Assembly (NCBI GenBank): GCA_003451585.1
Contig: DMEU01000023.1
Span: 30,418 to 94,417 of the forward strand
Source of the DNA: Candidatus Omnitrophota bacterium
GTDB lineage: Bacteria; Omnitrophota; Gorgyraeia; Velamenicoccales; Velamenicoccaceae
Length of the DNA: 64,000 nucleotides
Direction of reading: 5' to 3'
In this document: positions 7,261 to 16,298 of the stretch, piece after piece
Position numbering within the stretch: the first letter of the stretch is position 1
How the letters are laid out: each line of letters opens with the position of its first letter
Made by a program: the position numbers and the translations under genes
Notes under the pieces: model-generated
Seen by the model: the letters and a program-made list of their open reading frames with translations, nothing else
Database searches by the model: none
What the model was told of the DNA's origin: nothing

Positions 7261-10200
7261 TTCGCATACCTTCGCTTGGCGATATTGATAATCTTTTCCA
7301 TAATCAGGTCGATCTCTTCGTAACTTAGGCCAAGCTTCGTTTTATCAGCGAGATAATCCTCGATCTCGTTAAGCATTTTATTCTGGATATCTGTCTTAAG
7401 GTGCCAATCCACCACAATGTTGCTCTGAATAATCGCATCGATATCGATAGCGATCTTGGCCGAAGCGCCTTTGTCGTTGTTACGCTGGTTGACAGACTCG
7501 TAAACGACACCATAAAACGCCTTTGCCACATCCTTGTCCTGCAATATGTCTGGTATGTCCGTATCCTTACGATCCCGGACAGCCTCCATGATTTCCTTGG
7601 CCGTTAGAAAATATTGCGCATCGGTGATTCGCGCCAGCCTATAATCATCAATGGCTTTCTTCAATAGATTGGAGAATTTTTCATAGAACACGGGATCTTC
7701 GTCATACTTTTCTTCGATTGTCCTCTTTGTCCTATGTGCGATCATGTCCGCTTTCGCGGCCTCACCAACAGCTTTCGTGACTTCCTTCTGGAAGCTCTCC
7801 TTGTCGAAGATATTCACAGGGTCAGTAATTTTGATGACTTCATCCGAGCTGACGTAGGTGTTTAGCAGTTTTTGGATCTTGTCCTCGTACTCCTTAAAGT
7901 CGACGACTTCGGCATAGCGTTTTTTGACCGACACCCGCAGTTTCTGGAAGAACTTAAAATCATCCTTGTACTTATTAATCTGCTTCTCCGGCACTTCTTC
8001 GTAAAACTTCTCTGATGAAAGCGCGATGCTGAGCGTTTTCGAGAAGGCCGTCAACTTCTCGTAAAATTTATGTCGGATCTCTTCGTCAAACAAGAACCGT
8101 TCGTATTCTTCCTCATCCCGCCGATTCTTTATCTCTTTAAAGATGTCCCATAGATCAGCGTATTTCTGGGGGAGAGTTTTGACCTCCTCCGCGATATTGA
8201 CCAGCGTACCTTCCAAGTCCTCCTTATCGAAGCCGGATAGTTCCTCATATGCTGTCAATGCAAGGTCAAGCTCTCCAAGAATGCCGTAATAATCGACGAT
8301 AAACCCGTAGTCTTTGCCTTCATGGATACGGTTAACCCGCGCAATGGCCTGTAAGAGGGTGTGTTCCTTCATGGATTTGGCAATATAAAGAACCGTATTC
8401 CGAGGCGCATCAAAGCCGGTCAGTAACTTCTCAACAACGATCAGAATCTCCGGCTGTTCCGAGTGCTTGAATGATGCAATGACCTGTTTGTTATATTCTG
8501 TTTCACTGCCAAAGCGTTTTAGTATGTTCTTCCAAAACTTCACGACATCTTCCGTAGGCTCCTCGTAAACATCCTCATAGCCCTCGCGCTCATCGGGCGC
8601 CGAAATAACGACCTCGGAAGAAACCTTTCCGATTTCATCAAGACACTTCTTGAATTTCAGCGCCGCGGCCTTGGAATCAGTCGCGATCTGCGCCTTAAAG
8701 CCGGTGCCTTGCCAGTTTTTGCTGTAATGTTCACTTACGTCGTAGGCGATCATGAAAATCTTCTGATCGGTAAGATTAAGCTTTTCGATTTTGCTAAATT
8801 TACGTTTAAGATCAATAACCTGTTTCTCTGATAAATCCTTGCAGACCCGTTCAAACCATGAGTCAATCGGCTTCTGATCCACATCTTGAATGACATGACG
8901 CCCTTCATAAAGCAATGGAACAACTGCCTTGTCTTCGACCGCATCGTTGATGGTATAAATTGGTTGGATGAATCCACCAAACTTCTCCGCGGTACTTTTT
9001 TCGCTCTTGAGAAGGGGCGTGCCGGTAAAACCAATATAGCAAGCATTGGGCAGAACCTTTTTCATCAGAGCGTGAGCAATGCCGTACTGGCTTCGGTGGC
9101 TTTCATCTACCAGAACAAAGATATTCTCTGACATGACTTCTACTGAGCGCTTATTGAGACCAGCCTGAAACTTATCAAGAACGGACGTAATAATAGATTT
9201 TTTATTCTTATCCAATATCTCCATTAGATGAGCGCCGGTCTTTGCCTTTTCCGGCTCCATCCCGCAATGCTTGAACGTATCGCATATCTGCTGATCCAGA
9301 TCGATCCTATCAGTAACAATAACAATCCTTGGATTGGGGATAGACGGACAAAGAGCCAGTGCCTTGGCAAGCATAACCATGGTGATGGACTTACCGCTTC
9401 CCTGCGTGTGCCAGATCACGCCGCCTTTTCGTTTGCCTTCCTGATATTGAGAAACGCGTTCAATCGTATTCTTGACGGCAAAATACTGCTGATGCCGGGC
9501 GATTTTCTTCTCCCCGCAGTCATAAATAACGAACTGACGGCTTAGCTCAAGCAAGCGATCCGGCTTTAGCAGGGAATAAATAGCTCGATCTTGATTAGTC
9601 ACCATGCGCCCTTCGGACTCAATCGAATCAAAATAGCGTCTGACATATTGGAAGCGTGAAGCAAAGAGTTTGTCCTTAATATCAAGGGATAACGGCTTGT
9701 TAACCAGCCGTTTAACCTCCGCTTCAAAATCTTCCTTTTCCTTCCATACCGCCCAAAACTTATCAGCTGTCCCAGCGGTACCGTACTTGGCCTCATTCTT
9801 ACTGACCGCCACAAGCAGTTGTGAATAAACAAAAAGGCCCGGAATAAACTCATCGGTTTGATTGCGAAGATTCTGCGAAATTGCCTCTTTAATAGGATCC
9901 TTAATATCCGGGCATTTACATTCAATAACCGCAAAGGGAATGCCGTTTACAAAGAGGACGAGATCCGGACGGCGATGCGCCTTTCCGTCAGACTGCATAA
10001 CCTCAAATTCTTCCGTAACATGGAAGACGTTCTTATCGAGGTTCTCCCAATCGATAAACTTCAAGTCAAAACTTTTTGTATTACCAAGAATCGTCTCCTC
10101 AAAGCTCTTGCCGAGTGATAGCAAGTCATAAATCTTCTCATTGGTGCGGATAAGACCGTCATAGGGGATATTCTTTAGCGTGCTGATCGCGTTGGTAATG

Positions 10201-10430
10201 TTGTTGTTTGAAAACTTATACTCATCGCCCTTATACGTGATCGTGTTGATCTGATGGAGTTTCTTTTCAAGGATGGCTTCAAGAATTACGTTCGAGGTCT
10301 TACCGCCGCGGGCAATGAGCGCCTCCTCTGGCGTAAGGTAGGTATAGCCAAGGTTAATCAGCAACTGCAACGCCGGAACCTGCGAGATATGATCCTCTTT
10401 AAAGGATGGTATTTCAGGATTATGCGCCAT
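7257..10430 (-). CDS. hsdR: Type I restriction enzyme, R subunit (HsdR)
   Basis: The 1057-residue protein has the HsdR layout. An N-terminal PD-(D/E)xK nuclease carries D156 and the E-C-K of AVIECKCPD (about 170-172). A SF2 translocase follows with Walker A HTQGSGKS (K347) and LVDESHRSQYG (about 441-450), then LLTGFDAPRNTVLYIAKSMKEHTLLQAIARVNR as helicase motifs V and VI. The C-terminal part is helical and should bind the methylase core. Length fits the family. It follows the Fic gene after a 114-bp gap holding two palindromes that may give it separate control. Confidence 0.95.
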   Translation of the reverse strand: MAHNPEIPSFKEDHISQVPALQLLINLGYTYLTPEEALIARGGKTSNVILEAILEKKLHQINTITYKGDEYKFSNNNITNAISTLKNIPYDGLIRTNEKIYDLLSLGKSFEETILGNTKSFDLKFIDWENLDKNVFHVTEEFEVMQSDGKAHRRPDLVLFVNGIPFAVIECKCPDIKDPIKEAISQNLRNQTDEFIPGLFVYSQLLVAVSKNEAKYGTAGTADKFWAVWKEKEDFEAEVKRLVNKPLSLDIKDKLFASRFQYVRRYFDSIESEGRMVTNQDRAIYSLLKPDRLLELSRQFVIYDCGEKKIARHQQYFAVKNTIERVSQYQEGKRKGGVIWHTQGSGKSITMVMLAKALALCPSIPNPRIVIVTDRIDLDQQICDTFKHCGMEPEKAKTGAHLMEILDKNKKSIITSVLDKFQAGLNKRSVEVMSENIFVLVDESHRSQYGIAHALMKKVLPNACYIGFTGTPLLKSEKSTAEKFGGFIQPIYTINDAVEDKAVVPLLYEGRHVIQDVDQKPIDSWFERVCKDLSEKQVIDLKRKFSKIEKLNLTDQKIFMIAYDVSEHYSKNWQGTGFKAQIATDSKAAALKFKKCLDEIGKVSSEVVISAPDEREGYEDVYEEPTEDVVKFWKNILKRFGSETEYNKQVIASFKHSEQPEILIVVEKLLTGFDAPRNTVLYIAKSMKEHTLLQAIARVNRIHEGKDYGFIVDYYGILGELDLALTAYEELSGFDKEDLEGTLVNIAEEVKTLPQKYADLWDIFKEIKNRRDEEEYERFLFDEEIRHKFYEKLTAFSKTLSIALSSEKFYEEVPEKQINKYKDDFKFFQKLRVSVKKRYAEVVDFKEYEDKIQKLLNTYVSSDEVIKITDPVNIFDKESFQKEVTKAVGEAAKADMIAHRTKRTIEEKYDEDPVFYEKFSNLLKKAIDDYRLARITDAQYFLTAKEIMEAVRDRKDTDIPDILQDKDVAKAFYGVVYESVNQRNNDKGASAKIAIDIDAIIQSNIVVDWHLKTDIQNKMLNEIEDYLADKTKLGLSYEEIDLIMEKIINIAKRRYAK

Positions 10431-10463
10431 AAGAACTCCCTGTGGAAAATAAGAAATTCTTTA

Positions 10464-10528
10464 TTTTACTTTCACTGCCTAAAGTAAAATAAGAAATCTG
10501 CTGTTTTACTTTGACCCCATAAAGTAAA
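10464..10528. promoter_or_regulatory. Two palindromes 40 bp apart in the fic-hsdR gap
   Basis: TTTTACTTT (10464-10472), 8 bases, AAAGTAAAA (10481-10489) is repeated as TTTTACTTT (10504-10512), 8 bases, AAAGTAAA (10521-10528). The copies start exactly 40 bp apart. The flank AAAATAAGAAAT also occurs twice. The arrangement looks like operators for a dimeric regulator ahead of hsdR. Confidence 0.6.
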
Positions 10529-10544
10529 TTTACGGATACCATTA

Positions 10545-11681
10545 TTATCCTTTCTTAAACAAGGCTAAGTATTCCTTAAACTCAAAAATCCTATTACGCT
10601 GATGCCCTGTGATCTCCTTAATAATTCCGAGCTTCTCAAAGTCACGAATTAAGGCATTAGCCGACTTGGGCGTTAGATCCATGAGCTTGCCAACGTCGTT
10701 GGCAGTAATAACCGGCTTTTTATAGAGCAGGTGAATAAATTGCCTACCTGTCTCCGCCTTGCGCCCAAGCGTAACAATCTTCGAATCTACCTTATCCTTG
10801 AGCTTTAAGATGCCTTGGAAGGTTTCTTTGCCCGCGCCAGCGGTCTCAATAACCGCATTAAGGAAGAACTTAACCCAATGCGCCATGTCGTTTGCTTCCC
10901 GCACACGCGACAGGGCATCGTAATACGACGGCTTGTGTTTCTCAAAAAAAGCCGAAAGATAAAGAGATGGTTTAATCAATAGCTTATGGTTCACCAGATA
11001 GAAGGTGATCAGAAGGCGACCGATCCTTCCATTGCCGTCCAAGAATGGGTGGACAGACTCAAACTGATAGTGGCTTATGGCTATTTTAATTAAATGCGGG
11101 ACGTCGACCGCATCGTTATGTAAGAACTTCTCGAAGTCACTCATCAGATCCGGCAAATCATCATGATGAGGCGGGACATAAACCGCATCAGAAATGGTTG
11201 ACCCTCCGATCCAGTTCTGGCTCTTTCTAAATTCACCGGGATATTTATGTTCGCCGCGAACGCCCGTCATTAAAATTTTATGCATATCCCGTAAAAGACG
11301 ATTGGAAAGAGGCAACTTCTCAAGTTGCTTGATGCCGAAATTCATCGCTTTGATATAATTTTGAACTTCCTGCCAGTCATCACGCTTCTCGGGTGACAGA
11401 TCCTCCTTGGCCATCAAAGCTTCATCCATATTCGTCTTTGTGCCTTCGATCCGACTTGAAGTCTGCGCTTCCTTAACAATGTGCATCTGGATAAAAAGAT
11501 CAACATCCGGCACTATCAAAGAAAAAGCGTTTAGTTCTCCCATAGACCGCGTTGCCTGTTCGAGAAGGACATTGATCTTTGCATCATCCCATATCCAAGG
11601 TTGATTGACCTTAGCTGGCAGAAAACTTTTATATTCGTACTGTTGCTTATATGTGCCAGCTTTAAAATCCTTCATGTTCAT
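10545..11681 (-). CDS. Fic-domain protein with winged-helix C-terminus
   Basis: The Fic motif HPFLDGNGRIGR (211-222) is intact, so AMP transfer (or another nucleotidyl transfer) to a protein target is likely. Residues 75-80 read SSRIEG, matching the inhibitory motif [S/T]xxxE[G/N] on the same chain (class II Fic). The end (VITANDVGKLMDLTPKSANALIRDFEKLGIIKEITGHQRN) is a winged helix that could bind DNA, perhaps the palindromes just downstream. It lies between hsdS and hsdR in the same direction, which is a known arrangement for Fic and Rhum-type accessory genes in type I loci. Confidence 0.9.
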   Translation of the reverse strand: MNMKDFKAGTYKQQYEYKSFLPAKVNQPWIWDDAKINVLLEQATRSMGELNAFSLIVPDVDLFIQMHIVKEAQTSSRIEGTKTNMDEALMAKEDLSPEKRDDWQEVQNYIKAMNFGIKQLEKLPLSNRLLRDMHKILMTGVRGEHKYPGEFRKSQNWIGGSTISDAVYVPPHHDDLPDLMSDFEKFLHNDAVDVPHLIKIAISHYQFESVHPFLDGNGRIGRLLITFYLVNHKLLIKPSLYLSAFFEKHKPSYYDALSRVREANDMAHWVKFFLNAVIETAGAGKETFQGILKLKDKVDSKIVTLGRKAETGRQFIHLLYKKPVITANDVGKLMDLTPKSANALIRDFEKLGIIKEITGHQRNRIFEFKEYLALFKKG

Positions 11682-11691
11682 AACGTCCCTC

Positions 11692-12897
11692 CTAAACCTT
11701 AACCCGGATCTTGCCGGTTAAAAGTTTTTGCATAAGCCCTTTTTTCTCCCTATTCCAAAATACCAGTTTTTTCGTTAAGAAAGTAATTTCTGCTTCAATT
11801 GCTGATAAAAGAGAAGCCACGCGAACCTGATCCTTGATGGACGGTAGTTTAATTTTTACCTTCATCACTTCATTTTTTGATAGGTTATACCTTGTAAATC
11901 CTTGGGCTAGTCGGTAAATTTCTCTTCTGAAATCATACCCACGAAATAGAAATCTGGCATAATCGGGAAGCAGTTTTGAAAAATCATTTAATCTATAACC
12001 AAAACAGAAGCTATTTAAGTACACCTCACCAACTTCATCTAATAGCACTGAAGACATGCCAACCTCTTCAGGCGTTTCAGAAGATACGGTAAAGAATACA
12101 TCTCCTCGTTTTGCGGTATTTTGCTTTTCGCCATCATTTATGCGAACCAGTTCCAAGCTATCTATATCAACCTTAGTGTTTGCAAAAATATTTTTATAGC
12201 TTATATAGGGCTTACCGTGCCCAAAGTCGTCTTTTTCTTTTCCGCTAAGCCCTGCGTATGGCTTACCAATATCTCCAAGCGTATATTCTTGCATTTTCCC
12301 CTTAACCAATAACTTACCGGTTAAAAGTTTTTGCATAAGCCCTTTTTTTAATTCAATCTTGGCTTCGATTATCCCGCTTAGAGTCTCGATTGCCCGATCC
12401 CAAGTTAAGAGAACTTCTGCGATCTTTTTTTGCTCTGCTACCGGAGGCATAAGTAGCTGGAGATGCAGGAAATCTTTACGATCCAAGACGCGGTTTCTGC
12501 CAGCACCACCGGGTGAAATAATGCCAAGGTTATAAACAAATCTTTTTGAAGGTATCAAGTATCGAAAAAACTCCGGAATAACCACATTTCGGTCAAAAAC
12601 GTAAGTTGGGAAGCGATGTGATACTAAAGCATCTTCATCGCTTTTATTGACAAGGGCAACCGCGCCCTCCCAAGCAAAAGTAATGTTTACAATAAGATCG
12701 TCCTTTTTCACTGCAAAAAGGGTTTCCATCATAACCTTGTCGGGATTCTCAACCTCACGAATAAAGGTTCCCTTACAGTGACTACGAATACCTAAAGAAC
12801 GATATTTAACCTTAGGCTTATCAACCTCACGAGGAGTGAATTTCAAAAAATCTTTAATCTCGAGCTCTTGCCAGTCCCGAGGGATAGTTCGTACCAT
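11692..12897 (-). CDS. hsdS: Type I restriction enzyme, S (specificity) subunit
   Basis: The 401-residue protein has two target-recognition halves. Each ends in the conserved helix KKGLMQKLLTGK (about residues 184-195 and 387-398). The DNA for this segment is nearly identical over more than 30 bases (11711-11745 and 12311-12345), the usual internal repeat of HsdS. Residues PPVAEQKKIAEVLLTWDRAIETL form the central conserved helix. It lies 1 base after hsdM. The two TRDs define a bipartite recognition site that cannot be predicted here. Confidence 0.93.
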   Translation of the reverse strand: MVRTIPRDWQELEIKDFLKFTPREVDKPKVKYRSLGIRSHCKGTFIREVENPDKVMMETLFAVKKDDLIVNITFAWEGAVALVNKSDEDALVSHRFPTYVFDRNVVIPEFFRYLIPSKRFVYNLGIISPGGAGRNRVLDRKDFLHLQLLMPPVAEQKKIAEVLLTWDRAIETLSGIIEAKIELKKGLMQKLLTGKLLVKGKMQEYTLGDIGKPYAGLSGKEKDDFGHGKPYISYKNIFANTKVDIDSLELVRINDGEKQNTAKRGDVFFTVSSETPEEVGMSSVLLDEVGEVYLNSFCFGYRLNDFSKLLPDYARFLFRGYDFRREIYRLAQGFTRYNLSKNEVMKVKIKLPSIKDQVRVASLLSAIEAEITFLTKKLVFWNREKKGLMQKLLTGKIRVKV

Positions 12898-12898
12898 A

Positions 12899-14398
12899 TT
12901 AAAGCCCCAATTCCTTTAAGTAACCCGCCATTTCTTTTTGGACTGCGGAGAGTTCATTTTCCAATGCTCCGATTTCTTTTTGAGTCTTTGCGATATCAAC
13001 ATCGTCTTCCTCTTCAAATATATCCACGTAGCGAGGGATGTTAAGATTAAATTCGTTCTCCTTGACCTCATCTAATGTCGCTCGGTATGAGTATTTATCA
13101 TTCGTTTTGTAGTCTTTATACGTCTTCAAGATCTTCTCAATATCTTCCGACCGGAGTTTGTTTTGAGTTTTATCTTTTTCAAACTCACGGCTGGCATCGA
13201 TAAAAAGTAGATCTTTAGTTTTGCGTCCTTTCTTGAAGACAAGAACGGCTACTGGAATGCTCACCCCATAAAACAGATTGGGAGGTAAGCCAATTACGAC
13301 ATCAAGGATATTTTCCTCAACAAATTTTTGACGGATAACACCCTCCGAACCAACTCTAAATAAAACACCATGAGGCACGATAACCGCCACACGTCCTGAT
13401 TCGTTCATGGTCTCAACCATGTGGGTTACAAAAGCGTAGTCGCCCTTACTCTTAGGCGGTACACCACGATGAAAACGTCTAAATTTATCGGCGCCGGCAT
13501 TTTCTGCACCCCACTTATCAAGGGAAAAGGGAGGGTTGGCTGTGACGATATCAAACTTCATCAAAGCGTCATTCTCAATGAGCTTGGGATTATTAAGCGT
13601 ATCTCCCCATTCAATTCGAGCATTATCAATATCGTGCAGAAACATATTCATCATGCAAAGTGCCCATGTACTGCCGTTGCTCTCTTGACCAAATAACGAA
13701 AAGTTTCTGTCTTTAACTTCCTTGGATACCTGTATTAATAACGACCCCGAACCACAGGCGGGATCACAAATTCTGTCTCCGGGTTTTGGACCGAGTAATT
13801 TTGCTAATAAAACCGACACCTCATCCGGGGTGTAGAACTCGCCACCCTTTTTCCCAGCATCGCTAGCAAATTTTCCAATTAGGTATTGATACGTATTGCC
13901 AATAACATCGGAACTACCGATCTTTGAAGGTCTCAAATCCATGCGTTCGTCAGCAAAATCTTCGATTAAATGCTTGAGGCGCTTGTTGCGGTCTTTAGTC
14001 TGGCCAAGATTTGATTCAGAATTGAAATCGATATTACGGAAAACGCCTTCGAGCTTTGCCTTATTGGCCTCTTCGATGCCTTCCAATGCCAGATTAATGA
14101 CTTCTCCAATGTTGCTGACGTCTCGTTTGCCATAGACAGAGTCAAAGTCGCAATTCTCGGGCAGAACGAAGCGCTCGCGATCCATCTTGCGTTTGATACG
14201 GACAGGGTCATTGCCGTATTCTTTCTGATACTGTTCTTTTTTATCCTTCCACAGATCGCTTAAATATTTAAGGAAGAGAAACACAAGGATGTAATTCTTG
14301 TATTCGGATGGATCTACAACACCGCGAAACGTGTCACACGCCTTCCACGCTACCGCGTTTATTTCATCTTGGTTTGTTTTACCGTTAGCCATGGACAA
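12899..14398 (-). CDS. hsdM: Type I modification methylase subunit (HsdM)
   Basis: The 499-residue protein carries the N-terminal HsdM helical domain (about 1-160), the SAM motif DPACGSGSLL (about 212-221) and the catalytic NPPF (about 288-291) of N6-adenine methylases. Its C-terminal coiled coil (AKTQKEIGALENELSAVQKEMAGYL) is typical for contact with HsdS. Length fits the family. It is second in the operon, after the half-size S gene. Confidence 0.95.
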   Translation of the reverse strand: MSMANGKTNQDEINAVAWKACDTFRGVVDPSEYKNYILVFLFLKYLSDLWKDKKEQYQKEYGNDPVRIKRKMDRERFVLPENCDFDSVYGKRDVSNIGEVINLALEGIEEANKAKLEGVFRNIDFNSESNLGQTKDRNKRLKHLIEDFADERMDLRPSKIGSSDVIGNTYQYLIGKFASDAGKKGGEFYTPDEVSVLLAKLLGPKPGDRICDPACGSGSLLIQVSKEVKDRNFSLFGQESNGSTWALCMMNMFLHDIDNARIEWGDTLNNPKLIENDALMKFDIVTANPPFSLDKWGAENAGADKFRRFHRGVPPKSKGDYAFVTHMVETMNESGRVAVIVPHGVLFRVGSEGVIRQKFVEENILDVVIGLPPNLFYGVSIPVAVLVFKKGRKTKDLLFIDASREFEKDKTQNKLRSEDIEKILKTYKDYKTNDKYSYRATLDEVKENEFNLNIPRYVDIFEEEDDVDIAKTQKEIGALENELSAVQKEMAGYLKELGL

Positions 14399-14409
14399 CC
14401 TCCTTATGA

Positions 14410-14982
14410 TTACTTTGAAATGACACTCAGCAACTGAGCTAAAATAAGTCTGTGTTTTTTTTCTTTTATGGCATCCACGAGATCCTGCTCTCGCTGGTGC
14501 AGTTCGTAAATCTTTGCGATCTTCTCCTGAGTCTTTAAATCTGGGACAACGACCTCGAGCTCACTCAGCAACTGTTTATTAATTACCTGTATACGCGTGC
14601 CACCCGCATTTCTGTCAAAGTAGATTTGAGCCGGACGCTGATTGAGATACCATGCCAGATACCCCGGAAGTACATCCGCTTTTTTTACGCTGATGATGAA
14701 ATAATGCGCGGTCGCTATCGTGCTCGGTAATTGCTCAGTGACAAGAGCCGAAACCGGATGATTCGTCTTTGCCTTAAGAAGAACATCACCAACAGCAAGA
14801 AAATTCTCTGAGCCAGTTTTATCTAACTCGATACGTTGAAGATCACGCGTGTTAAGGACGCCTCGATCGTTTACGTCCTTGAGCTGAACGACACTCACGT
14901 TTCCCTCTTTGTCGGACTTGATGCCTTCTTTAAAGAGGTACCCTGACTTTATTTTTGCGATTTGTGATATTTTCTTCTTCAT
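14410..14982 (-). CDS. Half-size HsdS-like protein with one recognition domain
   Basis: At 190 residues this is one TRD plus one conserved helix. It opens with ISQIAKIKSGYLFKEGIKSD, has DVLLKAKTNHP and GGTRIQVINKQLLSELEVVVPDLKTQEKIAKIYEL, and ends in a long helix HQREQDLVDAIKEKKHRLILAQLL. A normal HsdS has two such halves. It is the first gene of the operon, 12 bases ahead of hsdM, with AAAGGAAAAG upstream and a strong promoter at 15014-15042. It may dimerise to act as an alternative S subunit, or compete with the full-length HsdS. Confidence 0.8.
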   Translation of the reverse strand: MKKKISQIAKIKSGYLFKEGIKSDKEGNVSVVQLKDVNDRGVLNTRDLQRIELDKTGSENFLAVGDVLLKAKTNHPVSALVTEQLPSTIATAHYFIISVKKADVLPGYLAWYLNQRPAQIYFDRNAGGTRIQVINKQLLSELEVVVPDLKTQEKIAKIYELHQREQDLVDAIKEKKHRLILAQLLSVISK

Positions 14983-15013
14983 CTGTAATCTTTTCCTTTA
15001 GCGTTGATGAAAC

Positions 15014-15042
15014 TTTATAGCACACAGCCATAATTCTGTCAA
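15014..15042 (-). promoter_or_regulatory. Promoter of the restriction/MBL cargo operon
   Basis: Minus strand: TTGACA (15037-15042), 17-bp spacer, TATAAA (15014-15019). The half-HsdS start codon follows 31 bases later. GCTAAA is repeated twice just upstream and once downstream. Confidence 0.75.
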
Positions 15043-15050
15043 GTATTATT

Positions 15051-15522
15051 TTAGCGTTTAGCTAACTCCGATGTATAATTCGTATTACTCACATTAAAAG
15101 CGTAGAAAACTGATTGTCTTGGCGGTTTCGACATATTTATTGTAGTGGTAGCCTCCACTCGGACATTCGGACATCGAAAATGTCGTATATGTCCGACTCT
15201 TAGGACATCGTTTTTGAGGCGATTTTGAGCCAAAATTGAGCCAATTTCCCGACGGGAAACGCTTTTTGGGCCCTTTCCAACCGGACACCCCGAAATACGG
15301 CCATACGACCACGACATGACATTTTCAAAACCTGACATCACTCAAAGCCCGCGCCTCGCCCGACCCGCGCCCGACACCCCCTTCCAAGGACCCGTAAAGG
15401 GGGAGGCGTGCGGAGAGGTCGGTTAACAAGGCCGCCCCTGTCGGACGCGCTTCTCCGACAAAGCCAACGCGAGGGGAACAAAACGAAAAGCCCCGCGCCC
15501 GCTCCTCCGCAATCCTTTGCCT
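15051..15522. other. Gene-free stretch with nested GGACAT palindromes
   Basis: No convincing gene is present; the ORFs here have unlikely composition. Between 15159 and 15208 the hexamer GGACAT or its complement ATGTCC occurs four times, forming a nested palindrome (TCGGACAT at 15159-15166 against ATGTCCGA at 15189-15196, with GACAT-cgaaa-ATGTC inside) followed by ATGTCC-8-GGACAT. The rest is GC-rich with CCGACC/CCCGAC runs. Because the replication gene lies nearby, an origin or operator role is possible. Confidence 0.5.
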
Positions 15523-16206
15523 CTACGATTCAACCGCCTGCTCCTCAACCGGCACGGACGCATACTTCTTTCGGTACTTATCAAGGATCTTGGCATGCTC
15601 CTCGTCAAGATTGAAGGTCGTAATCCAGCGTTCCTTAATCTCGCAATCCCGCTCAATGTCCGCAACGGTCGGTTTCTTTATTTCTGACAGCGACTTCTTT
15701 TTCTCGTACTCAAACTCCTCGAAGAACGGATCCGTATTGCACGGCGTGAAGCTCCTTAAACATTCGAGGTTAATGCGCGCCCGTTCATCATAGCCGTATA
15801 TGCTTAGCGCCATGCCGAATAGACGGCCCTTTGCTTTGGTAAACTCACACATAGCCTTGTCGCGCTCCTGATCCAGCCGCCTGCGCGCTTCAATGAGCCG
15901 CTTTGATTCATCGTCGCAGTTTACCATCAAGGATTCGGATAATTTCCGTTTTAGCTCGTCGAGGCTTTCGGTAACGATCTCAAGATTAAGCGATGCCTCT
16001 TCATAACCCTTATCCGCGTTTTTAATGACGTCGAGGCTGATCTTTTCTCCGCAAAGGGTCTTGCCTCGGACTTCCTTGCAGAGAATCTTTGAGAGGTTCC
16101 GCTCGTTCTCGCATTCCTTTTGTTTGATCTCCAGAGCAATGATCTGCTCGGCAATCTCTTCGTGATTGACCTTACCGTTTAACGCATTCAAAAAATTCAG
16201 TTTCAT
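15523..16206 (-). CDS. Coiled-coil protein of unknown function
   Basis: The 227-residue protein is rich in charged helices over most of its length (HEEIAEQIIALEIKQKECENERNLSKILC, EASLNLEIVTESLDELKRKLSESL, KRLIEARRRLDQERDKAMCEF). A less regular C-terminal part begins near SFTPCNTDPFFEEFE. It has no signal peptide or membrane helix. It is on the same strand as the PrimPol gene, 316 bases downstream of it. I do not recognise the family; a structural or replication accessory role in the element is a guess. Confidence 0.6.
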   Translation of the reverse strand: MKLNFLNALNGKVNHEEIAEQIIALEIKQKECENERNLSKILCKEVRGKTLCGEKISLDVIKNADKGYEEASLNLEIVTESLDELKRKLSESLMVNCDDESKRLIEARRRLDQERDKAMCEFTKAKGRLFGMALSIYGYDERARINLECLRSFTPCNTDPFFEEFEYEKKKSLSEIKKPTVADIERDCEIKERWITTFNLDEEHAKILDKYRKKYASVPVEEQAVES

Positions 16207-16298
16207 GGTTTTATCCTTTCTTTGTGTTTGATTACCGTTTATTTTTCACCGACCTTTTGCCGCTACATTCCCATAGACCGCACCTCCTTTTTTGTGAT

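Noticed and set aside
15051..15341. Overlapping minus-strand ORFs of 72-96 codons
   Set aside because: They lie over the GGACAT palindromes, have no ribosome site and no family-like composition, and run in several frames at once.
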